Below are positions 23,581-35,302 of a stretch of 64,000 nucleotides of DNA, one piece after another. Source of the DNA: Cryptomeria japonica (taxonomy: Eukaryota; Streptophyta; Pinopsida; Cupressales; Cupressaceae); assembly GCF_030272615.1 (NCBI RefSeq), contig NC_081407.1, positions 155,105,548 to 155,169,547 on the forward strand, in the 5' to 3' direction. Position numbers and translations under genes: made by a program. Within the stretch, counting starts at the first letter, position 1. Each line of letters begins with the position of its first letter. The notes beneath the pieces are model-generated. The model had not been told where the DNA came from and did not search any database. It was given only the letters and a program-made list of their open reading frames with translations.

Positions 23581-26500
23581 CTAAGGGGTCATAGGAAACC
23601 ATATGACCCCTTAGGACACAAAATGACCCCTAACGACACCTAAGGGGTCATATGGTGTCCTAATGGGTCATAAGACACCATATGACCTCTTAGGTTACCA
23701 TAGGACCCATAACGACACCATATTTTGTCCTAAGTGGTCATAGGACACCATATGATCCCTTAGGACACCATAGGACACATAACGACACCATATGGTGTCT
23801 TAATGGGTCATAGGACACCATATGACCCCTTAGGTATCATTAGGAGTTGTATTGTGTCCTAAGGGGTTATATGGTGTCCTATGACCCCTTAGGACACCAT
23901 ATGACCCCTTAGGACACCATACGACCCATAAAAAAACCATATTGTGTCCTAAGGGGTCATATGGTGTCCTAAAGGGTCATAAGAAACCATATGACCCCTT
24001 ATGACACCATACGACCCATAACGACACCCTATTGTGTCCTAAGGGGTCATATGACACCATATGACCCCTTACAACCCATAACGACACCCTATTGTGTCCT
24101 AAGGGGTCATATGACACCATATGACCCCTTACAACCCATAACGACACCCTATTGTGTCCTAAGGGGTCATATGGTGTCCTAAGGGGTCATAGGACACCAT
24201 ATGACCCCTTACGACACCATAATGACCCATAACGACACCATATTGTGTCCTAACGGGTCATATGGTGTCCTAAGGGGTCATAGGACACCATATGACCCCT
24301 TAGGACACCATATGACCCCTTAGGACACCATACGACCCATAAAGACACCGTATTGTATCCTAAGGGGTCATATGGTGTCCTAAGGGGTCATAAGACACCA
24401 TATGACCCCTTAGGACACCATATGACCAATAACAACACCCTATTGTGTCCTAGGGGGTGATATGGTGTCCTAAGGGGTCATAGGACACCATATGACCCCT
24501 TACGACACCATACGACCCATAACGACACCTAAGGGGTCATATGGTGTCCTATGGTCCCATAGGACATCATATGACCCCATAGGTGTCCATACAACCCATA
24601 AAAACACCATATTATGTCCTAAGGGTCATATGGTGTCCTAAGGGGTCATAAGACACCATGTGACCCCTTAGGACACCATACGACCCATAACGACACCATA
24701 TTGTTTCCTAAGGGGTCATATGGTGTCCTAATGGGTCATAAGACACCACATGACCCCTTAGGACACCATACGACCCATAACGACACCCTATTGTGTCCTA
24801 GGGGGTCATATGGTGTCCTAAGGGGTCATAGGACACCATATGACCCCTTACGACACCATACGACCCATAACGACACCTAAGGGGTAATGTGGTGTCCTAT
24901 GGCCCCATAGGACACCATATGACCCCTTAGGTGTCCATACGACCCATAACGATACCATATTGTGTCCTAACGGGTCATATGGTGTCCTAAGGGGTCATAA
25001 GACACCATATGACCCCTTAGGACATCATACGACCCATAACGACACCCTATTGTGTCCTAGGGGGTCATAAGGTGTCCTAAGGGGTCATAGGACACCATAT
25101 GACCCCTTACGACACCATACAACCCATAAAGACACCTAAGGGGTCATATGGTGTCCTATGGCCCCATAGGACACCATATGACCCCTTAGGTGTCCATACG
25201 ATCCATAACGACACCATATTGTGTCCTAACGGGTCATATGGTGTCCTAAGGGGTCATAAGACACCATTTGACTCCTTAGGACACCATACAACCCATAACG
25301 ACATCCTATTATGTCCTAGGGGGTCATATGGTGTCCTAAGGGGTCATAGGACACCATATGACCCCTTACAACACCATACAACCCATAAGGACACTTAAGG
25401 GGTCATATGGTGTCCTATGGCCCCATAGGACAACATATGACCCCTTAGGTGTCCATACGACCCATAACAACACCATATTTTGTCCTAATGGGTCATATGG
25501 TGTCCTAAGGGGTCATAGGACACCATATGACCCCTTAGGACACCATACGATCCATAACAACACCGTATTGTGTCCTAAGGGGTCATATGGTGTCCTAAGG
25601 GGTCATAAGACACCATATGACCCCTTAGGACACCATATGACCCATAACGACACCCTATTGTGTCCTAAGGGGTCATAGGACACCATATGACCACTTACGA
25701 CACCATATAACCCATAACGACACCTTATTGTGTCCTAAGGGGTCATAGGACACCATATGACCCCTTACGACACCATATGACCCATAATGACACCATATTA
25801 TGTCCTAAGGGGTCATATGGTGTCCTAAGGGGTCATAAGACACCATATGACCCCTTAGGACACCATACGACCCATAATGACACCCTATTGTGTCCTAGGG
25901 GGTCATATGGTGTCCTAAAGGGTCATAGGACACCATATGACCCCTTACGACACCATACGACCCATAACAACACCTAAGGGGTCATATGGTGTCCTATGGC
26001 CCCATAGGACATCATATGACCCCTTAGGTGTCCATACGACCCATAACAACACCTTATTATGTCCTAAGGGGTCATATGGTGTCCTAAGGGGTCATAAGAC
26101 ACCATATGATCCCTTAGGACACCATACGATCCATAACGACACCTAAGGGGTCATATGGTGTCTTAAGGGGTCATAAGACACCATATGACCCCTTACGACA
26201 CCATACGACCCATAACGATACCCTATTGTGTCCGAGGGGGTCATATAGTGTCCTAAGGGGTCATAGGACACCATATGACCCCTTACAACACCATACGACC
26301 CATAACGACACCTAAGGGGTCATATGGTGTCCTATGGCCCCATAGGACACCATATGACTCCTTAGGTGTCCATACGACCCATAACGATACCATATTTTGT
26401 CCTAACAGGTCATATGGTGTCCTAAGGGGTCATAAGACCCCATATGACCCCTTAGGACACCATATGACCCATAACGACACTATATTGTGTCCTAGGGGGT

Positions 26501-26780
26501 CATATGGTGTCCTAAGGGGTCATAAGACACCATATGACCCCTTAGGACACCATACGACCCATAACAACACCTAAGGGGTCATATGGTGTCCTATGGTCCC
26601 ATAGGACACCATATGACCACTTAGGTGTCCTTACGACCCTAACGACACCATATTGTGTCCTAAGGGGTCATAAGATACCATATGACCCCTTAGGACACTA
26701 TACGACCCATAATGACACCTAAGGGGTAATATGGTGTCCTAAGACACCATATTATGTCCTAAAGAGTCATATGGTTTAAT
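23581..26780. repeat. Palindromic satellite: 20 bp motif in both orientations
   Basis: About 3.2 kb is built from GGACACCATATGACCCCTTA and its reverse complement, interspersed with ACGACCCATAACGACACC. Adjacent direct and inverted copies make the array self-complementary. A higher-order unit of about 260 bp, sometimes near 340, is marked by the phrase TCCTATGGxCCCATAGGA (near 24547, 24894, 25153, 25411, 25991, 26329 and 26588). Several 60-106 codon open frames (GSYGVLRGHxTPYDPL and the like) are translations of the repeat, not genes. Confidence 0.95.
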
Positions 26781-26837
26781 TTTTATGTTTGTGGCTATCA
26801 AACTATAGGGTATAGAGTAGAAATTTATCAAAGGTTA

Positions 26838-27140
26838 AAAATTTTTAATGGAAGTCATTTGGCTAGCACCAAATATGGCGCTTTATCAAAGGTTAAAAAG
26901 TTTCAATGGAAGTCATTTGGCTAGCACCATATTTGGCGCTAGCCAAATGAGCTGCACAAAAAAAAAGGTTATAGGGGACCCTTAAAGTAAAAAATTTCAA
27001 TTGAAGTCATTTGGCTAGCGCCAAAAAAAAGGTTGTAGGGGACCCTTAAAGTAAAAAATTTCAATGGAAGTCATTTGGCTAGCACCATATTTGGCGCTAG
27101 CCAAATGAGCTGCACTAAAAAACGGTTATATGGGACCCTT
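26838..27140. repeat. Short tandem repeats carrying GTCATTTGGCTAGC palindromes
   Basis: Four copies of AATGGAAGTCATTTGGCTAGC or a close variant occur (about 26858, 26910, 27000 and 27064), two followed by the palindrome TTTGGCGCTAGCCAAATG. The alternating segment GGGACCCTTAAAGTAAAAAA is also duplicated. The CATTTGGC motif is shared with 22985-23420, so related palindromes bracket the satellite. Confidence 0.8.
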
Positions 27141-27624
27141 GACCCGTGATCCAAGCCCACATTATCTCATTTTGTCTTCTTTCTATGCATGATCAAACAA
27201 AAAAATGCTTTTTGCATGGTGTTGACATTTTATGCAAGGTTATTTTGTACATTCCATTAGCTCTCCACCACCTTTTTTTTCATTTGGCAATGTCAAAGAG
27301 GAAGAACGTAGTTTTTTTATCAAATTTGAATAATTGAGGTAATACTTTCTTGTTTTTAGAATTCAAATACTTATTAAGTATTATTTTGTTTAAATGTTAG
27401 AATAAAAGCGTGAGTCAAAATTGACTATAATCCTATTAGATTTACATTAGATTTAACAATGCATTTGAAGGAAGTTGCATAAGAAAATTATTTGTTTAGT
27501 GGTTAAAAACAAAATTTTCAATTTCATATATCCTTTTTAAGATCTTATGAAATAATTTAGAAAAGGAATACATGAAATAATTTCAATTTCATATATCCAT
27601 TTTAACATATGCATAATCATCATC
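27141..27624. other. Upstream region of element B
   Basis: AT-rich, without a domain-bearing frame. The short frame at 27146-27337 is not supported. It probably contains the promoter of the element B gene, but no clear TATA position stands out. Confidence 0.45.
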
Positions 27625-30600
27625 ATGCTGAGGAAACGACCAAAAAATGTAACACCGGAAGAGCGTGAAGCTAAGAATGCAAAATAAAGAGAAGGAATGA
27701 AGCAACTTCGTGAACAAAGGAAATTGAATACCATAGAAGAAGAGGTGTCAATTGAAGAGGTGCCAATTGAAGAGGAACATGAAATATCCATCCAATCTAA
27801 GAGAGAGGCAAAATTGGCCACACAAAGGCAACATATGCAAAACCTTCATGCAATGAGACAATTGAATCCCGAGGTTGAGAGCATGTCTACCACAATTCAA
27901 GTTCAAGGCACCCCATCTCTTACATCTCAAGTTGAAGGCACACCATCTCTTATTGGCACACCATTGGTGTCTACAACATCTCATATTGAATGCACTCCCT
28001 CTATGATATTTGACGTTGCAAGTACTTCACGACTGACATCAAGTATTGGAGCTACACCATCTTGTACACCTCAATTTCAAGATATGTCATCATTTTCATC
28101 ACCGATTGAAGGTATGCCACCTTTCCCTAATGTTGTTGACATTCCTAATCTTGAGATAACTCAAATTTTGAGAACACCTCCTAGAGTTTTTCATAGAAAG
28201 CCTAAGTATTTGATTGATATTGATGCTAATGTTTTGAAACCAATGGTTGACAAGTTTCCGAAGCGTACTTGTCAAAGACATGCTAACCGGATATGGAAAA
28301 TATTTTTTGAGCCTTTAAATGAGATAGGAAGATGCCAACTATTTGTTGAAATGATGAGAAATCTGAAATTTAGGCCTATAATGAAGATTCTTGGGCTAAG
28401 AACATTGATTGAATCAAGCGACAAATCTATTGTGAAGAATAAGATGAATGCATATGATACTGTTGGTTCTAACTCACGCACAAAAGATAGTAATGCCACA
28501 CGATGTGTCATTACATCAACAATTGTAAGCACTCAAAATAAGAAAGCTCGCCTCCTTAAAAAGACAAGTAAATAATTGAAGATAAGTAGACAAGCTCTAA
28601 TGAGAGCTTTGGGAAGGCGACAAAGAGTGGAGGATCCATATAACAATGAGTTATGGGCATTTTCCGATAGATTAGCACGGAAAGATAAGCAATTGTTGAA
28701 GCCTTGAGATCCCTAATTGAAGATTTTGGAAGAATAACACAAGGGTCTCTCTAAATCAAAGAGATGTTGTAAGAAGGAGGATTGGTAGTAAAATCCGTGA
28801 TCCACATCCGAAACATATTTTGGATATGACTCAAACATAATTTTTTGCCAAGTTTCAACGTATGTATCCTCAAATAAAAATTAGTCAAAGGTTCTTTGAA
28901 ATGGTAAAGCCTTTTTATGTCAAAATAAATCACACACGCACAACTTGTTGTTGTAGAGTACATATTAAATTTTCTAACCATTATGATGTTTATCAATGCA
29001 TATGTATAGATTTGCATGCTAACAATGTTTTGCAGGAATGCAACATAAATGGTCCACCGACATCTTCAAGGGAATTCATATCTAGCATCTTATGTGAAAG
29101 AGTAGATGGTCAAGTATATTACAATAAGTGTTGCTTGGATAGTACATGTGTTGATTGTGGTGGATTGCGACATTTACAAATTTGTCAACATATGGATATT
29201 GGACAAGAAATTGGTAATGAATTAGTAGAATTTGGAAAATATAAGACAGTGGCCTACATGCTAAAAGATGGAAAAGAAGCAAAAAGGTGTGAATTGGTTA
29301 GTGAGAAGATTCCAGTGTATCAGTTTGTTGGCATCTTTCATGAGAATATAGTGTATGAGTATGCAAGGCATAACCATCGAGCTCGTTGGTTGGACTCACA
29401 ATTTAAGCTATGTAAGGACACATTTCCACTTCATACAATCGTTTCAATTGTTGACTTTGCAGAGAACTACACACTGCAACCATAGAACGAGGTGCAATCA
29501 CAATATTACAACTCCACACAAGTTGCCATATTTGTGCATATAACATTCATTCATGCACATGATAGTATTGAAGATGATAGGAAGATATTGAGGGAGTATC
29601 ATTTTTACATCAGTGATGATCGCTCACACTCTACAGTGTGCAAGGTTGTTTTCAGATATTCTACGATGATTTGGCTAGCCGAGGCATATCATTCCGTAAC
29701 ATATCATATGGTCAAATAATTGTGCATCGCAATTTAAGAACTCTCGGATGTTTTATTGGTTGAGTAGGAAGCATAAGTTGACTACTATTCAACATATGTG
29801 GAATTTCTCTGAGGCTAGGCATGGAAAAGGGGAGCATGATGGTGCAGGAGCATGTATTAAAAGAGCTTTAGCACGAGAAGAGTTAAAGTACAAAGGGAAT
29901 GCAAACTTGAAAGATGCAAAATCAATTGTTCAATGGTGCAATGGTACAATTGGTCCAGGTAATCAAGGTAAGTCTTTAGTTCGCAAATTTTTTTGGTTGG
30001 TAGATGATACTAACATTGCAAAATTAGAAGATTGTTGTACATTGATAGGATCGAGTGAGATACACTCTTTGAAAAGCTCTAATGCAGGTTCACGGACTAT
30101 CCATATGCGGCGGATGGCATGTTATTGTTCTTCATGTAGAGATGGTGCCTATAATGACTGTGAGTCAAAGGAGTGGGTGGACGAATGGTGTATGAGACCT
30201 CTAATCCCACTTGAGACATACCGACCTCCGAGTGCACTACAACTCACACAGATGGAAGCATCAATTGACTTTGACCATGTGTCAGATTTAGTCCAACCAG
30301 GTAATTTATCCACATGCAATTTTTTGTACTTTAAATTTTTTGTTTGCTAAATTCTTCTCACTTTATCATTGCAGGGCATGTTTATGCAGTAATTGCAACT
30401 GAAGACAATGCAGAAGGAATAGATTATTACCTGTGTCATTGTGTGGACACAAAAAAGAAATTGGATCGCCCTGTGGTAGATGGAGAAAATATTGAGTACC
30501 CCACAGGATCAGTAGTTGTTACTGGTACATGGCTTAGAAGGTACCCAGTGAAGAAGTCTAACTTGTGGTTGTTTGAGGACTTCGAGACACATAGGAAGAT

Positions 30601-30760
30601 TCTTCATTATTCTAACCTTGTTGTAGCTTCAAATGTTCATTTGATCAGATATAGGCGTAGACCACTAAACAAGAACCTATGGAAGGTTCGTGAGTCTGAC
30701 CATGAGGCCATACTAGACATGATAAAGAGTAGATCAGATCTAGATGGTTCATTGGATTAA
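27625..30760 (+). pseudogene. Element B DDE-transposase-like gene, recently broken
   Basis: This is homologous along its length to the gene at 13720-16736 and better preserved. ATG 27625 begins a basic N-terminus (LRKRPKN), followed by a Ser/Thr/Pro spacer with repeated EGTPS-type phrases (27900-28130) and a conserved middle region. A Cys-rich part follows (TCCCRVH near 28940; CVDCGG near 29150). The presumed catalytic core has Asp at 29453-29455 (IVDFAENY), Asn at 29715-29717 where A has Asp, and Glu at 29811-29813 before HGKGEHDGAG, again 32 codons apart. A CYCSSC..C cluster (30120-30165) precedes a conserved intron at 30301-30374 (GTAATT..TTGCAG). The last exon encodes DNAEGIDYYLCHC and YPTGSVVVTGTWLRRYP, ending at 30758-30760. 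Stops lie at 27685, 28573, about 28705, about 28838 and 29483, with frameshifts near 28725 and 29640. The second exon is intact. No superfamily name is claimed. Confidence 0.8.
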
Positions 30761-31054
30761 ATGTAAATGTAAAAAATTGTAATATCAATCTTATTTGGAT
30801 ATATGTACATGACTTGTATTTTTGACTACTTGAGGCATTGTAATATAAAAAATTATGTTTTTGTCTTGTTTTGTGTGATTTTATGTAAATAATGTCATTT
30901 TGGACCATTAGAGATCACATGGGATCATTTCATGAAGTATACCCTGTTAATATGGTAAAAGATGTAAAAAACGCTCATTTGTTGTCAATCACTCAAAGTG
31001 TGAAAAATTGTCAAAATTTGGCATGGTTTTTCTTGATGTTAGTGACATGTAAGA
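30761..31054. other. Downstream flank of element B
   Basis: About 290 bp of AT-rich sequence, presumably 3' UTR then intergenic. No feature is visible. Confidence 0.4.
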
Positions 31055-31680
31055 ACGATCCATCTGATCTTGCGGGGTCGTGTTATGGCACTCTAAAAAA
31101 GCCTCTCTTGGTTTGGGTAGACTCGGATTCAGTTGCTCGTGGCGACTCTTTCTCGGTCGCGACAAAAAGCGTCAGATGAGTTCAATGAAAAGTTGCACAA
31201 TGCCCCATCTTTCAATCCGCTCGTCATTGCACCAAACCGTCAGCTTGTACGTGCCAGGGTGGCTGGGTTTACACTATGAATGCCTTCTTTTTTCTCTCCA
31301 ACTCACCCGATCGTTGTGGGCCACACCCTAGCAGCCCAATCGCCCAAGTGCTCAAATTGCTCAAAGTTGTCCATATTCAGAATCACATTTCTCCATGCCC
31401 ATTAATTATAGGAACGATCCATCTGTTCCTACGGGGTCATGTTATGGCACTCTAAAAAAGCCTCTCTCGGTTTGGGTAGATTCGGATCCAGTTGCTCGTG
31501 GCGACTCTTTCTCGATCGCGACAAAAAACGTCAGATGAGTTCAATGAAAAGTTGCACAATGCCCCATCTTTCAATCCGCTCATCGCGGCACCGAACTATC
31601 AGCTCATACGTGTCGAAGCGGCCAGATTTATGCTAGGAATGCCTTCTTTTTTCTCTCCAACTCATCCGATTGTTGTGGGC
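31055..31680. repeat. 356 bp tandem duplication, second copy cut by the Gypsy-1 LTR
   Basis: The segment at 31055-31328 recurs at 31411-31684 with roughly 90% identity by eye; both start GAACGATCCATCTG and end TTGTGGGCCACA. The first copy continues CCCTAGCAGCCC, while the second switches into Gypsy-1 LTR sequence at the shared CACA. The content (GTTGCTCGTGGCGACTCTTT and so on) is more GC-rich than its surroundings, and I do not recognise it. Open frames across it are short and differ between the copies. Confidence 0.8.
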
Positions 31681-34600
31681 CACAACCCTCCCTTATCACT
31701 TTTGGATTTAAAATACAATTCTATTATATTTTTGGATAAGCTATTTGAATGATTGAATAAATGTTATAAAAAGAATGAAAATAATAATACACACACACAC
31801 ACACATGGAAAATATACATTATTTTTATTTATTTATTTTCCACATCCAATTATGGCACATGTTGTAGGAAGAATAAGAAGCTTCTAGAGGATTCTCCACC
31901 ACCTTGCATGTAACTCCCCCACTAAGTCTAATCAATTTGCATGAAGTCCAAAATTGGGAAAGAATCTCCTTTTTAATTAAATTTTCTAGATAGTGGAATG
32001 GAGGGAATTTTCTTATAAAATTATATGCAAGTTTCAAAGAAGGGAGTTGATTATGTTTTGAAGGAAATTTCCCAAGTTTTAGAAGTAGATCTTTTCTTTG
32101 GTAGTCTCATTTTTCGTTGTAGGAATTTTTAAGTTGTTGTTGAAGGATTTCTCTCAAGTTGCAAGGAAGGATCAAAAGGATAACTAGTGGATTCAACATC
32201 AAGCTCGATAAACCAGGTTCTCTCCCTGTTATTTCACATTCACTTATGAGGAATTCATATTATCAAAAAAAAAATAGTTATAGATCTTCCTTTATATAAA
32301 GAAATTCTTTTATTAGATTTTAAACCTTTTATTTGGGGATAAATAATAATGATAATGCTTTCATATAGTGCATGTAAAAGATAGTTATTTATTTTATTTC
32401 CCTCAAAAAAATATGCACATGATCTTGCTTTTTGTTTTTCTTCCAAAGATTTTAGCAAAAGAAAATCATATTCCTTTATTTGTTTAAAATCTCTTTTTCT
32501 ACTATTAAAATTCTTCCTATGTGATTTGAATCTTTATTCCTCCCTCTAATTCATTTCTTTGGTTCGTCGAATGGAAATCTAAATCTCATTCTTTAATCTC
32601 TCTGTGATTATTTTAAATCCCTCTGTGATTATTTTTAAAATCTCTCTATGTGATTATTTTAAATCTCGCTGTGATTTTTAGTTAAATAAATCTCTCTGTG
32701 AATACTTGTTAAATAAAATCTCTCTGTGAAATGAGTTGAATAAAATTTCTCTGTGAATATTAGCTGAATCTCTGTGAATATCAGTCAAACAAACTCTCTC
32801 CCTATGAAATTTGAAAATAAATAATCTTCCTATGAATAACTCTCTATCCCCCTCTTTGGACATTGGTTGAGAAATAGAATATAATCCCTTTGTGTTAGCT
32901 TGTATTTCTCAGTTTAAACACCTACCTACTTCTTGATAATCTGTGCATCGCTGGAGCAAATTACTTCTCTGGTTATTTTTATTTCTCTGTTATATTTCGT
33001 CCCTGGGATTAATATGATATTCTCTCTTACATTAATAATTTCTTATGTATACATACCTGTTTATGTATTCTCCTTTTATACAATTTAATATTCTGGAATG
33101 AACTATAAAAAAATAAATATAAATATATACATATGCATAAGGTATTAATAAATTTATGCGAAGTGATTAATATTTATTTTTGCATGATATAGTGCCCGTG
33201 CGTATCGGCTCGCAGGTGGAGAACGAAGTTAATGCTCCGCAGGGGAGTGGTACCGTAATAGTACCCCCCACTAGCCTGTGGTCATTGCTGCGGCAGTGGC
33301 CGCAGGGTAGTGGAGGGGACCCGTGGGGTCCCATTCCCATTGACCCTTGTTAATACCAATCAAACTTAAATCGAAGGGCAATGTTAATTTAAAAAAAATA
33401 AAATTTCTTTTTGATATATGTTTAAAATGTTAGTTTATTTAAATTCCTTCTTATATATATATATATATATAAATTTTAGTTAATAAAATTTTTAAACCTA
33501 GGTAATTTTTAGATTTATAACTAGTTTTAACAGATTTATATTAAATGATACTTAGATCCTGTTAAGATCCACTTAGCAGTTAAATGACTTGAAGCTAAAT
33601 TCTATGTTGGGATTAGTGGTTTTATAAGCGATATTCTCGCATGTAACTTACCCTACCTTCGCTTCATGCAAATGTCTTTACATTGATTTCAATTATTGGT
33701 GTTCCCATCTTCATGCAAATTATACGTTTAATTGTTATTATGCAAGTTACCTAACTATCATTATTATGCAAGTTATATTCAAGTTTTGAATAATAAATAA
33801 TTTTAGTTATGATTTTTATTCCATGTCATTCATCAAGTAGTTATTTCAATTAATTGAGCTTTACAATGGCTAAATAAACGCGTTCAATTCATAATTATTT
33901 TCCAAGCATGATGTTTATCATAAGTTCAAAAAATTAAATAAAGGAAGTTGGAAAACCAAAACCAAGTAGCGTTCGGTATATACAGTGCCTCTGGTCACGC
34001 TTGCGGGTAATGTCATCGTGTTGAACTACTGCACTTAACGCCTAATAAAGCTACATCAATGACGTTTGTGGCATCGTCCCTATAAATCACCAGGGAGTAA
34101 TAAGGGACACTTGGAAGTTAAAATACAAGGGGCGGGTAATCCCTCTTGGATCGATAATCTAATAAGATAATTTTTAAACAATTTTTCATCCGTTGAGATA
34201 AACCATAGTAGACCCCCTTTAGGGTTGGATAAGTAAAATGCTTTTATGAAATTGATTTTTATCTTAAAGAGATATTGGTGATTGACAATTTGGTCAAGGG
34301 TGACGCTCATGATAGGTCTTAGGATTTAGTTGTTAGGCCACAAACAATAGGCCATCTTGAGCCTTTGTTTAAGTGCTACCACCGTGGGTAGCAACCACAG
34401 AGAAACTGTTTGGGACATTGACCCTAGAAAGGGTTGCATACCCACTAATCAATTTACATCAAACCATAGAGTAGAAAATAGAACTACATACTTTACGCCT
34501 TGATCCCGTGCTGAAGTGGGTATGTAGGTAGTCTTGGGACCGAGTTGTCCCTCGTACTCAGGCATTCATGGGTGGGGTCTAGGCTTGGTATAGAAGGATT

Positions 34601-35153
34601 GAATAGAATCCTAATTTGAAAGATAATTAAAATGGGAAAAAGTAATTCAATGCATACTCGGAAGGAATCCTGTATGGATTCACTTGACTTCTCGAGGATT
34701 TAAGCCAAATTCTGAGGCGGAATTCAAGCTTGTATTAAGTTATTTAATTACTCCTAAGGACGACAACCTCGGTGCACTTATGTTAGAAGAGTGTAGTACT
34801 TAGTGAGAGGCTCAGGACCCGAATGGTCCCGATGAGTCTAAGTCTCTGACTAGAGGACCTCCTATCCCATTTGGATAGATGCCTACCCTGCATGGGTAGA
34901 TGCCTATCCTGATTGGATAGATGCCTACCTCGTATGGGTAGATGCCTATCCCGTATTGGATAGATGAAATCTTATGTCCCGTATGGACAAATGCCTAACC
35001 CGTATGGTTAGATGCTCATCCCGGATGGATGAATCCCTAATCCAAATGGATGGATGCCCAGAGTATGCGATTGAATCAAGCACAATGATTAAAGTAAAAA
35101 AAAAAAAAAAAGAATGGTCAATTTTGTTGAGTTAATTATGGTGGGTTACTACA
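31678..35153 (+). repeat. Gypsy-1 5' LTR
   Basis: It matches 60537-64000 along its length. The right copy begins TGTCACAACCC directly after the PPT; the left copy reads GGCCACAACCC, so its TG terminus is missing or altered. It ends ..TTACTACA at 35153, two bases before the PBS. Landmarks are a (CA)n tract (31790-31806), a CTCTCTGTGATTATTTTAAAT-like tandem block (about 32600-32800), a GC-richer block (33190-33340) and a GATGCCTAxCC tandem array at its right end. Confidence 0.92.
34865..35050 (+). repeat. GATAGATGCCTA tandem array near the end of the Gypsy-1 5' LTR
   Basis: About eight degenerate units of 20-27 bp share TxGATAGATGCCTAxCCxG or TGGGTAGATGCCTATCC. The same array lies at about 63732-63920 in the 3' LTR, so it predates this insertion. 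Confidence 0.85.
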
Positions 35154-35155
35154 TG

Positions 35156-35172
35156 TGGTATCAGAGCAAAGG
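35156..35172 (+). promoter_or_regulatory. Gypsy-1 primer-binding site (initiator Met tRNA)
   Basis: TGGTATCAGAGC, two bases after the LTR end, is the standard complement of the 3' end of plant initiator methionine tRNA. This fixes the 5' LTR boundary and the + orientation. Confidence 0.93.
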
Positions 35173-35302
35173 TTCAAATCTAGGCCTTGTGCTCACTTCA
35201 ATTTATACAACTAAGGGAATGTTTTGCAATGGTAGAAATTAAATTTTAAAATCCTAAATCAAGAACTAACTACATAATTTAACTTTCAGGTAAAAACCTA
35301 GA

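Noticed and set aside
22974-23594. Ser/Leu/Pro-rich frames on both strands (up to 138 codons)
   Set aside because: They span the inverted-repeat module; the low-complexity protein arises from pyrimidine-rich runs.
23991-26574. Several open frames of 60-106 codons with GSYGVLRGHxTPYDPL-type repeats
   Set aside because: They are translations of the 20 bp palindromic satellite; the same sequence is open in several frames and has no start context or domain.
23581-26780. CRISPR-like look of short repeats with spacers
   Set aside because: Spacers are not unique, repeats occur in both orientations, and the context is plant nuclear DNA.
35156-35172. tRNA-like matches (also near 46800)
   Set aside because: They are primer-binding sites complementary to initiator-Met tRNA; no tRNA gene fold is present.
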